64,000 bases of DNA from Paenibacillus sp. HW567 (GTDB lineage: Bacteria > Bacillota > Bacilli > Paenibacillales > Paenibacillaceae): NCBI RefSeq assembly GCF_000374185.1, contig NZ_KB910518.1, forward strand, positions 6,709,286-6,773,285, in the 5' to 3' direction. Position 1 is the first letter of the stretch. Each line of letters starts with the position of its first letter. Shown in pieces: positions 46,174 to 54,700 of the stretch. The notes below the pieces were generated by a model. The model was not told where the DNA came from, did not search any database, and worked only from the letters and a program-made list of their open reading frames with translations. The position numbers and the translations under genes were made by a program.

Positions 46174-47077
46174 AACCTTCTTGCGGCATGTGCGGGAAGG
46201 CTTCAAAAATGTATTCCGCAACGGCTGGATGTCGGTGGCTTCCATCACGTCTATTGTCGTCTCCCTCTTCGTGCTTGGTGTTTTTATATTGCTAGTGCTT
46301 AATGTCAATGCGGTCGCCGACAAGGCGGACAGCCAGGTGCAGATCAACGTGCATTTGGCCCTGAACACCGATCAGAAAATGCGCGAAACGCTGCAAAATG
46401 AAATCGGCAGTATGCCGGAAGTCAGCAAGGTAGAGTTCATCTCCAAAGAGCAGGGGCTGAAGGAATTCCGCGAGGATATGGGACCGGATGCCGCCGGGCT
46501 GCTGGAGGGCTTTGATAATGATAACAATCCTCTGCCGGACAAGCTGCTAGTGGAAGTAGTTCAGCCGACAACCGTTCCTTTTGTGGCGGAGAAGATCGAA
46601 GCCCTGAACACAACCCATAAAGAGCAGCCCATTTACAAAGTGAATTACGGCAAAGGCTCGGTGGAGACGCTCTTCAAGGTGACGAAGGCGATACGCAACA
46701 TCGGATTTATTTTTGTAGCAGGGCTGGCGGTTATGTCCATGTTCCTGATTTCCAATACGATACGGGTTACAATTCTTGCCCGCCGCAGGGAGATTGGTAT
46801 TATGAAGCTGGTCGGGGCGACGAATTACTTTATCCGCTGGCCTTTCTTTGTTGAAGGGGCGCTCATTGGCCTAATTGGTTCACTGATTACCTCGGGCTTG
46901 CTCTACGTTGGCTACAGCAGCCTGACATCTTCTGTGCAGGGAGACCCGATGCTGGGATTGCAGCTTATTCCTTTTGGCAATATCTGGCTTCTATTCTGCG
47001 GGCTGCTGGTTAGCCTTGGCGTACTGATTGGTATATGGGGAAGCAGCGTGTCGATCCGGAAGTTTTTGAAAGTATAG
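46163..47077 (+). CDS. ftsX: Cell-division ABC transporter permease FtsX
   Basis: Membrane partner of FtsE. I prefer ATG 46163, nine bases after GAGGGG, to the ATG at 46157. About 304 residues. One membrane segment follows NVFRNGWMSVASIT, then an extracellular domain (about 50-170), then three more segments (IGFIFVAGLAVMSMFLIS and two near the C-terminus), the standard FtsX plan. The extracellular loop should contact the hydrolase encoded next. Confidence 0.95.
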   Translation: MSFKTFLRHVREGFKNVFRNGWMSVASITSIVVSLFVLGVFILLVLNVNAVADKADSQVQINVHLALNTDQKMRETLQNEIGSMPEVSKVEFISKEQGLKEFREDMGPDAAGLLEGFDNDNNPLPDKLLVEVVQPTTVPFVAEKIEALNTTHKEQPIYKVNYGKGSVETLFKVTKAIRNIGFIFVAGLAVMSMFLISNTIRVTILARRREIGIMKLVGATNYFIRWPFFVEGALIGLIGSLITSGLLYVGYSSLTSSVQGDPMLGLQLIPFGNIWLLFCGLLVSLGVLIGIWGSSVSIRKFLKV

Positions 47078-47133
47078 TCCATCATCCGCGGGAGGATGAC
47101 GATCATAACAGGATAAAGGACGGGGAGTGCGAG

Positions 47134-48450
47134 TTGAAGAAGATTACTGCCGGATTGTCCGCTGTATTGCTGGCTGTGACATTATTCCAGCCCTCTGACG
47201 GATATGCCAAAAAGACTTCGGTCGCTGAGATCGACAAGCAGCTAAAGCAGTTGCAGCAAGAGGTGCAGGCTGCCAAGGCGGCGCAGGAGAAGGCTGCTTC
47301 ACGCAATCAGGAGGCCCAGCATTACAAGAACAAAACAAACCTAAATCTCCAATACGTGCTGGATCAGATTGGTCAGGTGAAGGGTCAGATGACAACGATT
47401 TCCGGAAAAATCTCCAGCACGGAGAAATCGCTGAAGGTTACAGCGAATGAGCTCGATGAGGCGGAAGCGCGTGTCGCCGCCCGGGAGAAGCTGCTTGAAT
47501 CCAGGGTCCGCTTGATGTACACCGACGGTGCAGTCTCCTACCTGGATGTGCTGCTCTCCTCGAAGAGCTTCTCTGATTTCCTGGATCGGGCGGACTCGCT
47601 GAAGATGATTGTGGATCAGGATCAGGACCTGCTGGTACAGCATAAGCTGGACAAGCAGACGGTTATTGCCAAGAAGCAAGAGCTGGAAGGGCAGTACGCG
47701 CAGGCTAAGCAACTGTATACGGATCTGGAATCCCAGCGAGGCGTGCTGAAGGATAAGGAGGCGGAGAAGCAGGAGCTTATCGCCTATTATGATAAGGAAA
47801 TCCAAGAAACGGACGGCGTGACGGAAGAGCAGAATGCCAAGCTGGTGCAGCTCGCCAGCGACCGTTCGGCGCTTGAGGAACAGAAGGATAAGATCAAAGC
47901 CGAGGAAGCCGCACGCAAAGCGGCGGCAGCCAAAGCAGCCGCGGCCCGTAGAGCCGCAGCAGCGGCTGCCGCTGCTGCGGCCAGAGCCAAAGTAGCCAGC
48001 AGCAGCAGTTCAAGCTCAGACAGCAGCCCTGCTGCGGAGGAATATGCCGGTGGAAACGGACCGTTCCTGCTTCCAGTTGGCTCGGCACGCATTTCTTCGC
48101 CTTATGGATTGCGTACGCATCCTGTAACCGGTGAGGTAGGCAAGATGCATACGGGTACGGACTTTGCCGTTCCGCAGGGGACCGACATTCATGCTGCCGA
48201 TTCCGGTACGGTAATTGTAGCAGAGTGGTGGAGCGGGTACGGCTATTGCGTGATCATCGACCACGGCGGCGGTGTATGGACGCTCTATGGCCATATTCGC
48301 GAAGGCGGCATCAAGGTTAAGGTGGGTGACCGCGTGGAACGCGGCCAGGTTATCGCCGAATCCGGAGCCACCGGACGTGTAACCGGTCCGCATCTGCACT
48401 TCGAAGTACGGATTGACGGCAAACCGGTTGATCCGATGCCTTATCTTTGA
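47134..48450 (+). CDS. M23 peptidoglycan hydrolase with coiled coil, EnvC-like
   Basis: Exported wall hydrolase probably controlled by FtsEX. I use TTG 47134, six bases after GGGGAG, which gives a signal peptide (MKKITAGLSAVLLAVTL). Open frame upstream overlaps ftsX and is not signal-like. Residues about 30-290 are coiled coil (EIDKQLKQLQQEVQAAKAAQ), then an Ala-rich linker. The M23 LytM domain spans the last 120 residues with zinc ligands in KMHTGTDFAVP and GPHLHFEV, and a complete HxH pattern, so it should be active. 438 residues. In B. subtilis FtsEX works with CwlO, a different catalytic type. Confidence 0.9.
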   Translation: MKKITAGLSAVLLAVTLFQPSDGYAKKTSVAEIDKQLKQLQQEVQAAKAAQEKAASRNQEAQHYKNKTNLNLQYVLDQIGQVKGQMTTISGKISSTEKSLKVTANELDEAEARVAAREKLLESRVRLMYTDGAVSYLDVLLSSKSFSDFLDRADSLKMIVDQDQDLLVQHKLDKQTVIAKKQELEGQYAQAKQLYTDLESQRGVLKDKEAEKQELIAYYDKEIQETDGVTEEQNAKLVQLASDRSALEEQKDKIKAEEAARKAAAAKAAAARRAAAAAAAAAARAKVASSSSSSSDSSPAAEEYAGGNGPFLLPVGSARISSPYGLRTHPVTGEVGKMHTGTDFAVPQGTDIHAADSGTVIVAEWWSGYGYCVIIDHGGGVWTLYGHIREGGIKVKVGDRVERGQVIAESGATGRVTGPHLHFEVRIDGKPVDPMPYL

Positions 48451-48580
48451 TTTTAAAGACATTGATTCTATATCATAAATATTATTGCAGTTTTCGGCAT
48501 ATACTGGAAGAGATGCCGTTCTTTGCGGAAGCGGAATACTGGACTTGATGAGATAGATAAGAAGGGACGGTGGGAACATC

Positions 48581-50053
48581 ATGTTGAAGAAAAGCACAGC
48601 GGCGTTTATGATGATCGCCGCCTTGCTGTGCGGCAGCCTGCTGACTCTGGGTGTGACCGGCTATGTGAATGTATTCGGACAAGCTGCGGGTGAAGGAGTA
48701 GCGGCGGCGCCCGTGCCGGCGGCCGGCGGTCTTCAGGAGAAGGAATCGCAGAAGCTTGGAACCGCACTGAGTCTGATTGAGGGTAACTACTACGAAAAGG
48801 TAGACCGGGAGAAGCTGATCGACGGTGCTGTCAACGGGATGATGGAGGCACTGGGCGATCCTTATTCCAATTATATGGGTAAGGAAACAGCGCAGAAGTT
48901 CGAGGAGAGTATCGAAGGCTCGTTCTCGGGAATCGGGGCAGAGGTATCTTCGGATAACGGTAAGGTGGTTATCGTCTCCCCGATCAAGGGCTCACCGGCT
49001 GAAAAAGCCGGGCTGCAGGCTAAGGATATCATTCTGTCCGTGAACGGAGAAACACTTGAAGGGATGGAGCTAAATGCCGCGGTAGCCAAGATTCGCGGCC
49101 CTAAGGGAAGCAAGGCCACGCTGAAGATTCAGCGTGCCGGCGCTGCGGAGCCGCTGGAGTTCGTGCTCACCCGCGATGATGTGAAGCTGGAGACGGTCTA
49201 CGCCAAGCTTGGGAAGGATGGCGTGGGTGTAATCGAAGTGACGCAGTTCTCCATGAATACCGCTGAACGGTTCAAGGAAGAGCTTGGCAAGCTGGAGAAG
49301 CAGGGGATGAAGGGACTTGTTATTGATGTCCGCAACGACCCGGGCGGCGTGCTGCCGGTTGTTATCGAGATGGCACAGCAATTCGTTCCATCCGGCAAAG
49401 CCATTGTTCAGGTTGAGGATAAGAATAAGAAACGTGAGGTAAGCACCTCCAAGGGCTCAAGCAAAGATTATCCGGTCGTAGTGCTGATGAACAAAGGCAG
49501 TGCAAGTGCCTCGGAGATTCTGGCCGGAGCTCTGCAGCAATCTGCGGGAGCCAAGCTGATTGGCGACAATTCCTTCGGCAAAGGCACAGTGCAGACCAGC
49601 TTCGACAAGCAGCTCGGAGATGGCAGCCTGCTGAAGATTACGATTGCCAAATGGCTGACGCCCAACGGCACATGGATTCACGGCAAGGGCATCAAGCCGG
49701 ATATCGCCGTGGCCCAGCCGGACTACTTCTCGGTAGCACCGATTAACAAAAGCGTAACCCTGCAATACAATATGAACAGCACGGACGTCAAGAACGCGCA
49801 GATCATGCTGAATGGTCTTGGCTACAAGCCGGGACGCAAGGATGGATATTTCGATACGGCGACGAAGGATGCGGTCAAGAAATTCCAAAGCGCATCCAAG
49901 CTGCAGGCGACCGGCATCATCAATGCCAAGACAGCCGAGGCGCTGGAGCTGGCGCTGGTCAAGGCCATTAAGGACCCGGTCAACGACAATCAGCTCAATA
50001 AGGGAATTGCCGAGATACAGAAGGAAATTAAGGCGTCGTCGTCGAAAAAGTAA
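48581..50053 (+). CDS. ctpB: S41 carboxy-terminal processing protease, CtpB-like
   Basis: PDZ-protease of 490 residues with an N-terminal signal anchor (AAFMMIAALLCGSLLTLGV). The PDZ domain lies at about 110-195 (GIGAEVSSDNGKVVIVSPI). The catalytic residues are visible as Ser309 in NKGSASASEIL, Lys334 and Gln338 in SFGKGTVQ, the same numbers I recall for B. subtilis CtpB, which cleaves a sporulation checkpoint protein. The C-terminus has a peptidoglycan-binding domain (VKNAQIMLNGLGYKPGRKDG). GAAGGGA precedes the ATG. A terminator follows. Confidence 0.92.
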   Translation: MLKKSTAAFMMIAALLCGSLLTLGVTGYVNVFGQAAGEGVAAAPVPAAGGLQEKESQKLGTALSLIEGNYYEKVDREKLIDGAVNGMMEALGDPYSNYMGKETAQKFEESIEGSFSGIGAEVSSDNGKVVIVSPIKGSPAEKAGLQAKDIILSVNGETLEGMELNAAVAKIRGPKGSKATLKIQRAGAAEPLEFVLTRDDVKLETVYAKLGKDGVGVIEVTQFSMNTAERFKEELGKLEKQGMKGLVIDVRNDPGGVLPVVIEMAQQFVPSGKAIVQVEDKNKKREVSTSKGSSKDYPVVVLMNKGSASASEILAGALQQSAGAKLIGDNSFGKGTVQTSFDKQLGDGSLLKITIAKWLTPNGTWIHGKGIKPDIAVAQPDYFSVAPINKSVTLQYNMNSTDVKNAQIMLNGLGYKPGRKDGYFDTATKDAVKKFQSASKLQATGIINAKTAEALELALVKAIKDPVNDNQLNKGIAEIQKEIKASSSKK

Positions 50054-50081
50054 GAAGGCTGATTTCAGCCTTCTTTTTTTC
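50053..50081 (+). terminator. Terminator after ctpB
   Basis: AGAAGGCTGA pairs with TCAGCCTTCT with a tight loop; seven T follow. It begins in the stop-codon region. Confidence 0.9.
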
Positions 50082-50123
50082 TAATAATATAAGGATCTGT
50101 ATATTTCAACTCATCAATCAGCC

Positions 50124-50184
50124 TAATATTTCTCGCTGTAACGGATACCGCCCCTTTATGGACGGAGAAGCCGTTTCAACTTGC
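50124..50184 (+). repeat. Interspersed palindromic repeat, family B copy 2
   Basis: Same 61-bp plan as copies 1 and 3 (TATTTCTCGCTG, ACGGATACCG, GAAGCCGTTTC, ACTTG), but the central palindrome is imperfect. It lies between ctpB and the next gene's ribosome-binding site. Confidence 0.8.
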
Positions 50185-50211
50185 CGGACCCAAAGGAGTG
50201 TGACGAACGGT

Positions 50212-51480
50212 TTGAATGGGATGCCAGAACTGCTTGCAAGCTTGGGCACAGCGGCCATACATCTGCTGATTCAGCCTTATTACTATATTGCTATTCTCTT
50301 TATCGCTTTCTATTACCGCAGGCAGGTAGCGCTGGAACGGAAGCTGATCCATGTGAAGCTCCATAGCTGGGGCCGGGAAACCTGGCGCACGGTATGGAGC
50401 GGCCTGGTGATGGGGCTGGTTGTTTCCCTTGCCGCTGTTCTGCTGGGGATTTCCTTGTCAGGGACGGCGGTGGCCTGCATTTGGATTGTCAGTCTGGTGC
50501 TTATGCTCTTTCGTGTGCGCTATTTGTGTTTTGCCTATTCCATAGGCTTCTTGGGAATTGTGCAATTTGTCCTTTCCTTCATTCCGGGTACCCTGCAGAA
50601 CGGACCGGCAGGAACGGTTGCCGGAGCGATCAGGGAAATGAATATCCCGGCGCTGCTGGTGCTGGCAGCGCTCCTGCATCTTGCCGAAGCGCTGCTGGCG
50701 CGCTGGCAGGGCGCAGGGCTGGCGTCGCCGCTCTTCCTCAAGGGCAAGCGCGGCAAGGTTGTTGGCGGCTATCAACTGCAAGCCTTCTGGCCGCTGCCGC
50801 TGTTCCTGCTGATTCCCCCTGGAGCGGGAATCGGTGATCTGCCCTGGCACCCGCTGCTGGGCGGCGGGCTTGGCCTGGTCTCCCTGCCGGTCATCATCGG
50901 CTTCAGCGAGATGACCCAGGGCCTGCTGCCCGGGCGCAAGAGTACCCGCACAGCAGGGCGGCTGCTGCTGTACAGCATCGTCCTGCTGGGCTTAAGCCTG
51001 CTTGCCGCCTGGTGGAGCCCGCTGACCGTGCTCGCGTCGCTCGCGGCTGTACTGCTGCACGAAGCTCTGGGCTGGTACGGCGCTCTGGAGGAGCGCAGTC
51101 TAAGCCCCATCTTCGTGCATCCGGCTGCCGGCCGCAAGGTGCTGGCCGTGCTGCCGGACAGCCCCGCGCAGGAGCTGGGCATCCTGCCGGGCGAGATTCT
51201 GCTGAAGGTCAACGGAGTTCTGTTGACCGATGCGGCGCAGCTTCATGAGGCGCTGCGCATGAATCCCGCGTTCTGCAAGCTGGAGGTGCTGAACCGCGAA
51301 GGCGAGAGCAAATATCTCCAGCGGGCGATCTACGATGGCGACCACCATCAGCTCGGCATCATTCTGGTGCCGGAGCCGGACGGAACGGTAACGGCAGAGG
51401 CGAAGCCGTCCAGCATCTTCAGCATTATCTCAATGAAGACCGGGAAGAGCCGGAGCCGAGTGCAGGATAAGCGGCTATAG
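50212..51480 (+). CDS. minJ: MinJ-like PDZ membrane protein
   Basis: Probable division-site topology factor. About 422 residues with some seven to eight membrane segments (for example YYYIAILFIAFYY, WSGLVMGLVVSLAAVLLG) and a C-terminal PDZ domain (VLAVLPDSPAQELGILPGEILLKVNGVLL). In B. subtilis minJ (yvjD), with this same plan, lies close to ctpB and ftsEX, which supports the name; sequence identity cannot be judged here. The start is uncertain: TTG 50212 is 13 bases after AAAGGAG; ATG 50221 is also possible. Confidence 0.75.
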   Translation: MNGMPELLASLGTAAIHLLIQPYYYIAILFIAFYYRRQVALERKLIHVKLHSWGRETWRTVWSGLVMGLVVSLAAVLLGISLSGTAVACIWIVSLVLMLFRVRYLCFAYSIGFLGIVQFVLSFIPGTLQNGPAGTVAGAIREMNIPALLVLAALLHLAEALLARWQGAGLASPLFLKGKRGKVVGGYQLQAFWPLPLFLLIPPGAGIGDLPWHPLLGGGLGLVSLPVIIGFSEMTQGLLPGRKSTRTAGRLLLYSIVLLGLSLLAAWWSPLTVLASLAAVLLHEALGWYGALEERSLSPIFVHPAAGRKVLAVLPDSPAQELGILPGEILLKVNGVLLTDAAQLHEALRMNPAFCKLEVLNREGESKYLQRAIYDGDHHQLGIILVPEPDGTVTAEAKPSSIFSIISMKTGKSRSRVQDKRL

Positions 51481-51521
51481 ACAAGAGTGTCTGTGCAAGA
51501 TATGGAATATCCTGAAATATT

Positions 51522-51568
51522 AAAATGCCCTTTTGAATTCCGCCTTGGGAATCAAAAGGGCATTTTTT
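51522..51568. terminator. Bidirectional terminator after the MinJ-like gene
   Basis: A 15-bp perfect stem pairs 51522-51536 with 51552-51566, extended by TTCC/GGAA-like inner pairing. T run on the right and A run on the left suit the convergent surface-protein gene. Confidence 0.9.
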
Positions 51569-51570
51569 GC

Positions 51571-51631
51571 TTCTATTTCTCGCTGAAACGGATACCGTCC
51601 TTTTAAGGACGGCGAAGCCGTTCCCACTTGT
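51571..51631 (+). repeat. Interspersed palindromic repeat, family B copy 3
   Basis: 61 bp. The core CCGTCCTTTTAAGGACGG (51595-51612) is palindromic, and it shares nearly all flanking bases with copy 1 at 32959. It sits between two terminators. Confidence 0.85.
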
Positions 51632-51663
51632 GCTTTCTGGTGTTATCTGTCTTGTGTGCGGTG

Positions 51664-51692
51664 TAAGAAGTAGGGGGCTTGACGCCCCCTAC
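51664..51692 (-). terminator. Terminator of the large surface-protein gene
   Basis: On the minus strand, GTAGGGGGC pairs with GCCCCCTAC around five bases and TTCTT follows. Confidence 0.7.
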
Positions 51693-51712
51693 AACTTGTC
51701 CGCAATGATTAA

Positions 51713-54700
51713 TTAATGGGTCAGCCATTCCTTGTTGTTGTCAATACGATAGGTGTGATCCTTACTTGCTTCTTCGATATCGGCAAATGCCCAGTGACTA
51801 GCCGGAACATCTGACCAAGTAGGAGATGTCACACCGTTAAGCGGCCCTCTGGCGAACAGGCGGTTAATTACGGTGACCGCTTCTGCACGTGTCAACGATT
51901 TGGCTGGTGCAAATGCTCCATCTGCATATGGCTTCATGATACCTGCAGCACGGGCCGCATCAATAGCTCCCGCAGCCCAGTGAGTACCTACATCAGAGAT
52001 GGAGGAAACAGCAGTGCCATCTTCGGTGAAGGTAAGCTGTTTGAAACGTGCGCTTAGCAGCGCCATTTCGGCACGGGTTATTGGTTGATTCGGATGGAAT
52101 TGACCATCAGGGAAGCCCTTCATGATTCCTGCGGCAACCACCTGTGCGATGTAACCGGAAGCCCAGTGGCTGTTGCTGACATCTGAAAAGCTGCTTGCAG
52201 CGGCTTTAACAGATGTGTTCTGATCCAGATTGCGGGCAATTAGGGCTGCAAGCTCAGCTCTTGTAATTGCAAGGTCCGGTTTGAATGTACCGTCCGTATA
52301 CCCTTTGATATACGCACTGTGCGATTTGGAATCAGTTGTAAATAGTTGAGACAGGTTGCTATTTGGCCACTGAAGTACAGAATATTTACCGCCGACATTG
52401 CCCATAACTTCCAATCCGTAATTTCCGCCGCCAAGATCAACAAGGCTTCCGCGGATCAGGCTAACAGTTCCTTTGGCATCGACTGCATATACAGCGAGAG
52501 AATTGACGAATGCCTCACGTTCCTGTGCGTTGGCCGGTACTGCCACTCCTTGGAGTGGAATGATCACTTTGATAGGTTGTCCTGTAATAGCTGCACTTCC
52601 GCTTACTTGCAGGGCTGGAGTGAGTAATACCGGTTGAACCTTATCGGATACTGCTGTTACGATTTTGCTCTGAAGCAGCGCTTGGGCTTGGTCATTGCTG
52701 TATTTTACAGTACTAATTACCAGCTTGACGCTGTCTTCAATACCTTGAAGAGAAGCTGTTGGTATAGTGACGATTCCTTGACTGGTGATAATCTCCAGCG
52801 GAAGATTGGCCGCAGCCAATTGTTTTGCTACGCCGCTGTCCAGTTGCAGGGAGGTTTGGGTAACCTCATGTTTTGCATCCGGAATCGTAATCTGAATCTT
52901 GTCAAGTTTGGCATCCTTGGCTTTGGCGATAGCATCCACTGCATTTGCTGCCGAGATGACCAGCTCATCACTCTTGGTTCCATCGGTATTCGTATGGCGC
53001 TTGATGTTAATGTCTGCAGAAGATGCAGAGTTTGAGCCTACAGTCGCTTTAATGGTTTCTTCTGTTGGAGCGGCAGGGCTTGATGTATCAGCCTTAGCCA
53101 ACTGTACAACTGTGAATGTACTGAACTTGCTTACCCGGAACGAAATTCCGGTAGCGTTTTTGTTGTTATCCAGCACCAGGGTTCCTTGCTGCATCACCTT
53201 TTCACCGTCGCTGTGTATTACAAAAACGCGAAGAGAGTCAAGGTTGGATGTATCCGGAGTAATGCCATTTTTAGCGAAAGGAACGTATACCTCGGTATCA
53301 TAACCGCTGTAGTTCGTTTCAATTTCAAGTGATTTGCCCAGGATATTGACCTGCTGGGAATTAAATTGAGCAGGGATTTCTCCATTGATTTTTGCTTGCA
53401 ATGCTGTGTTTCTGAGCGGAACAAGGTGGAAGAACAAATCCAGGTTATTGTTCTGCATGTTCTGTAAAACTCCTGCCCCAAGGGTGATGGTGGCATATTC
53501 GCTTTGAAGATTAAGCTGGTAGGAGCTTCCTGCCAGTGCATTCAGGGAAGCAGCAGGAACTTCTACAGCCAACTCATCAGGCACATCGCCGGCTACCTCG
53601 TCGATGACAACTGTGGCTGAGCTTCCCTTCTTGCCATTTGCAACGATTTCTTCTGCTTTGGAAGGCGAGAACACAACTTTATCAATAGTGGAGGATTGAC
53701 CTGCAGAATTCACCACATTGATACGTGTAATCGGAATGTTCGCAGAAGCACTATCCGGATCTTTTACAATGACATTGCGGCTATATCCGGTATCTACGGT
53801 TCTTGTGGAGCCTTTCGACTTCACAATGACCAGGAAGGTACGTGTTTTTGAGATCGCACCTTTGCTTACCGTAGCTGTCAGAATAACACTTTCATTGTCG
53901 GATTGTGGAGTGATTTTGCCGGTAATAAGATTCTTAACGGGTGTACCCAATTCAATGACATTCGTCTTGCTTGATTTCCATTCTACGTTCGTACCGAAAT
54001 TACCGGTTGAAACTACATATACAGGACCTGTAACACTTTCCCAGGTGTCTCCCTCTGTGAATCCTACCGATAGCAGCTTGGCTGCGGCATTAACGGACTG
54101 TTCATCGGAAGAAGCAACAGCAACTGTAGTAGCAGGGCTTTCTGACTTCATCGGCTCGGTCAGGGTAACCTTAACTGTTTTGAGACCTTCCAGATCAAGT
54201 CCGTCGAGCGTGATTGTTCCTGCAGTTGTACCGGTGTTGGTCTTGGTTCCAATAACGATACCTTCATCATTGTAAATTTTTACAGTGGCTCCTGCCGGAA
54301 CTTCGGTTACTGTAATAGTTCCTTCGGTTTCTTCAACAACGATGTTCGCAGACCCTGGTTGAGCGGATTGTGCATCTTTGGCAGTCACTTCAACCTTGGC
54401 GCTTTCGGACTTGTTAGCTTCTGTGAAGCTTACTTTAATGACTTGTCCGTCCGTTAGTCCCCCGTCCTCGACAAGAAGTTTCAGGTCAGCAGGGCTTTGG
54501 GTGTTGTTAGTAACGGTACCAATCAGGGTAACTCCATCCTGTTGATAGACAGCCACTGTCACACCAGGCCGTACGTTTGCTACTGTAATTGTATCGGTTG
54601 TGGCATTAGCTGTAACTGCAGCCGCATCTGGTGCCTCTGATGGGTCAGTGGCAGCAGGGACTTCAGTCAGCGGACTTCCAGACTTGTTCCCTTCAGTCAG

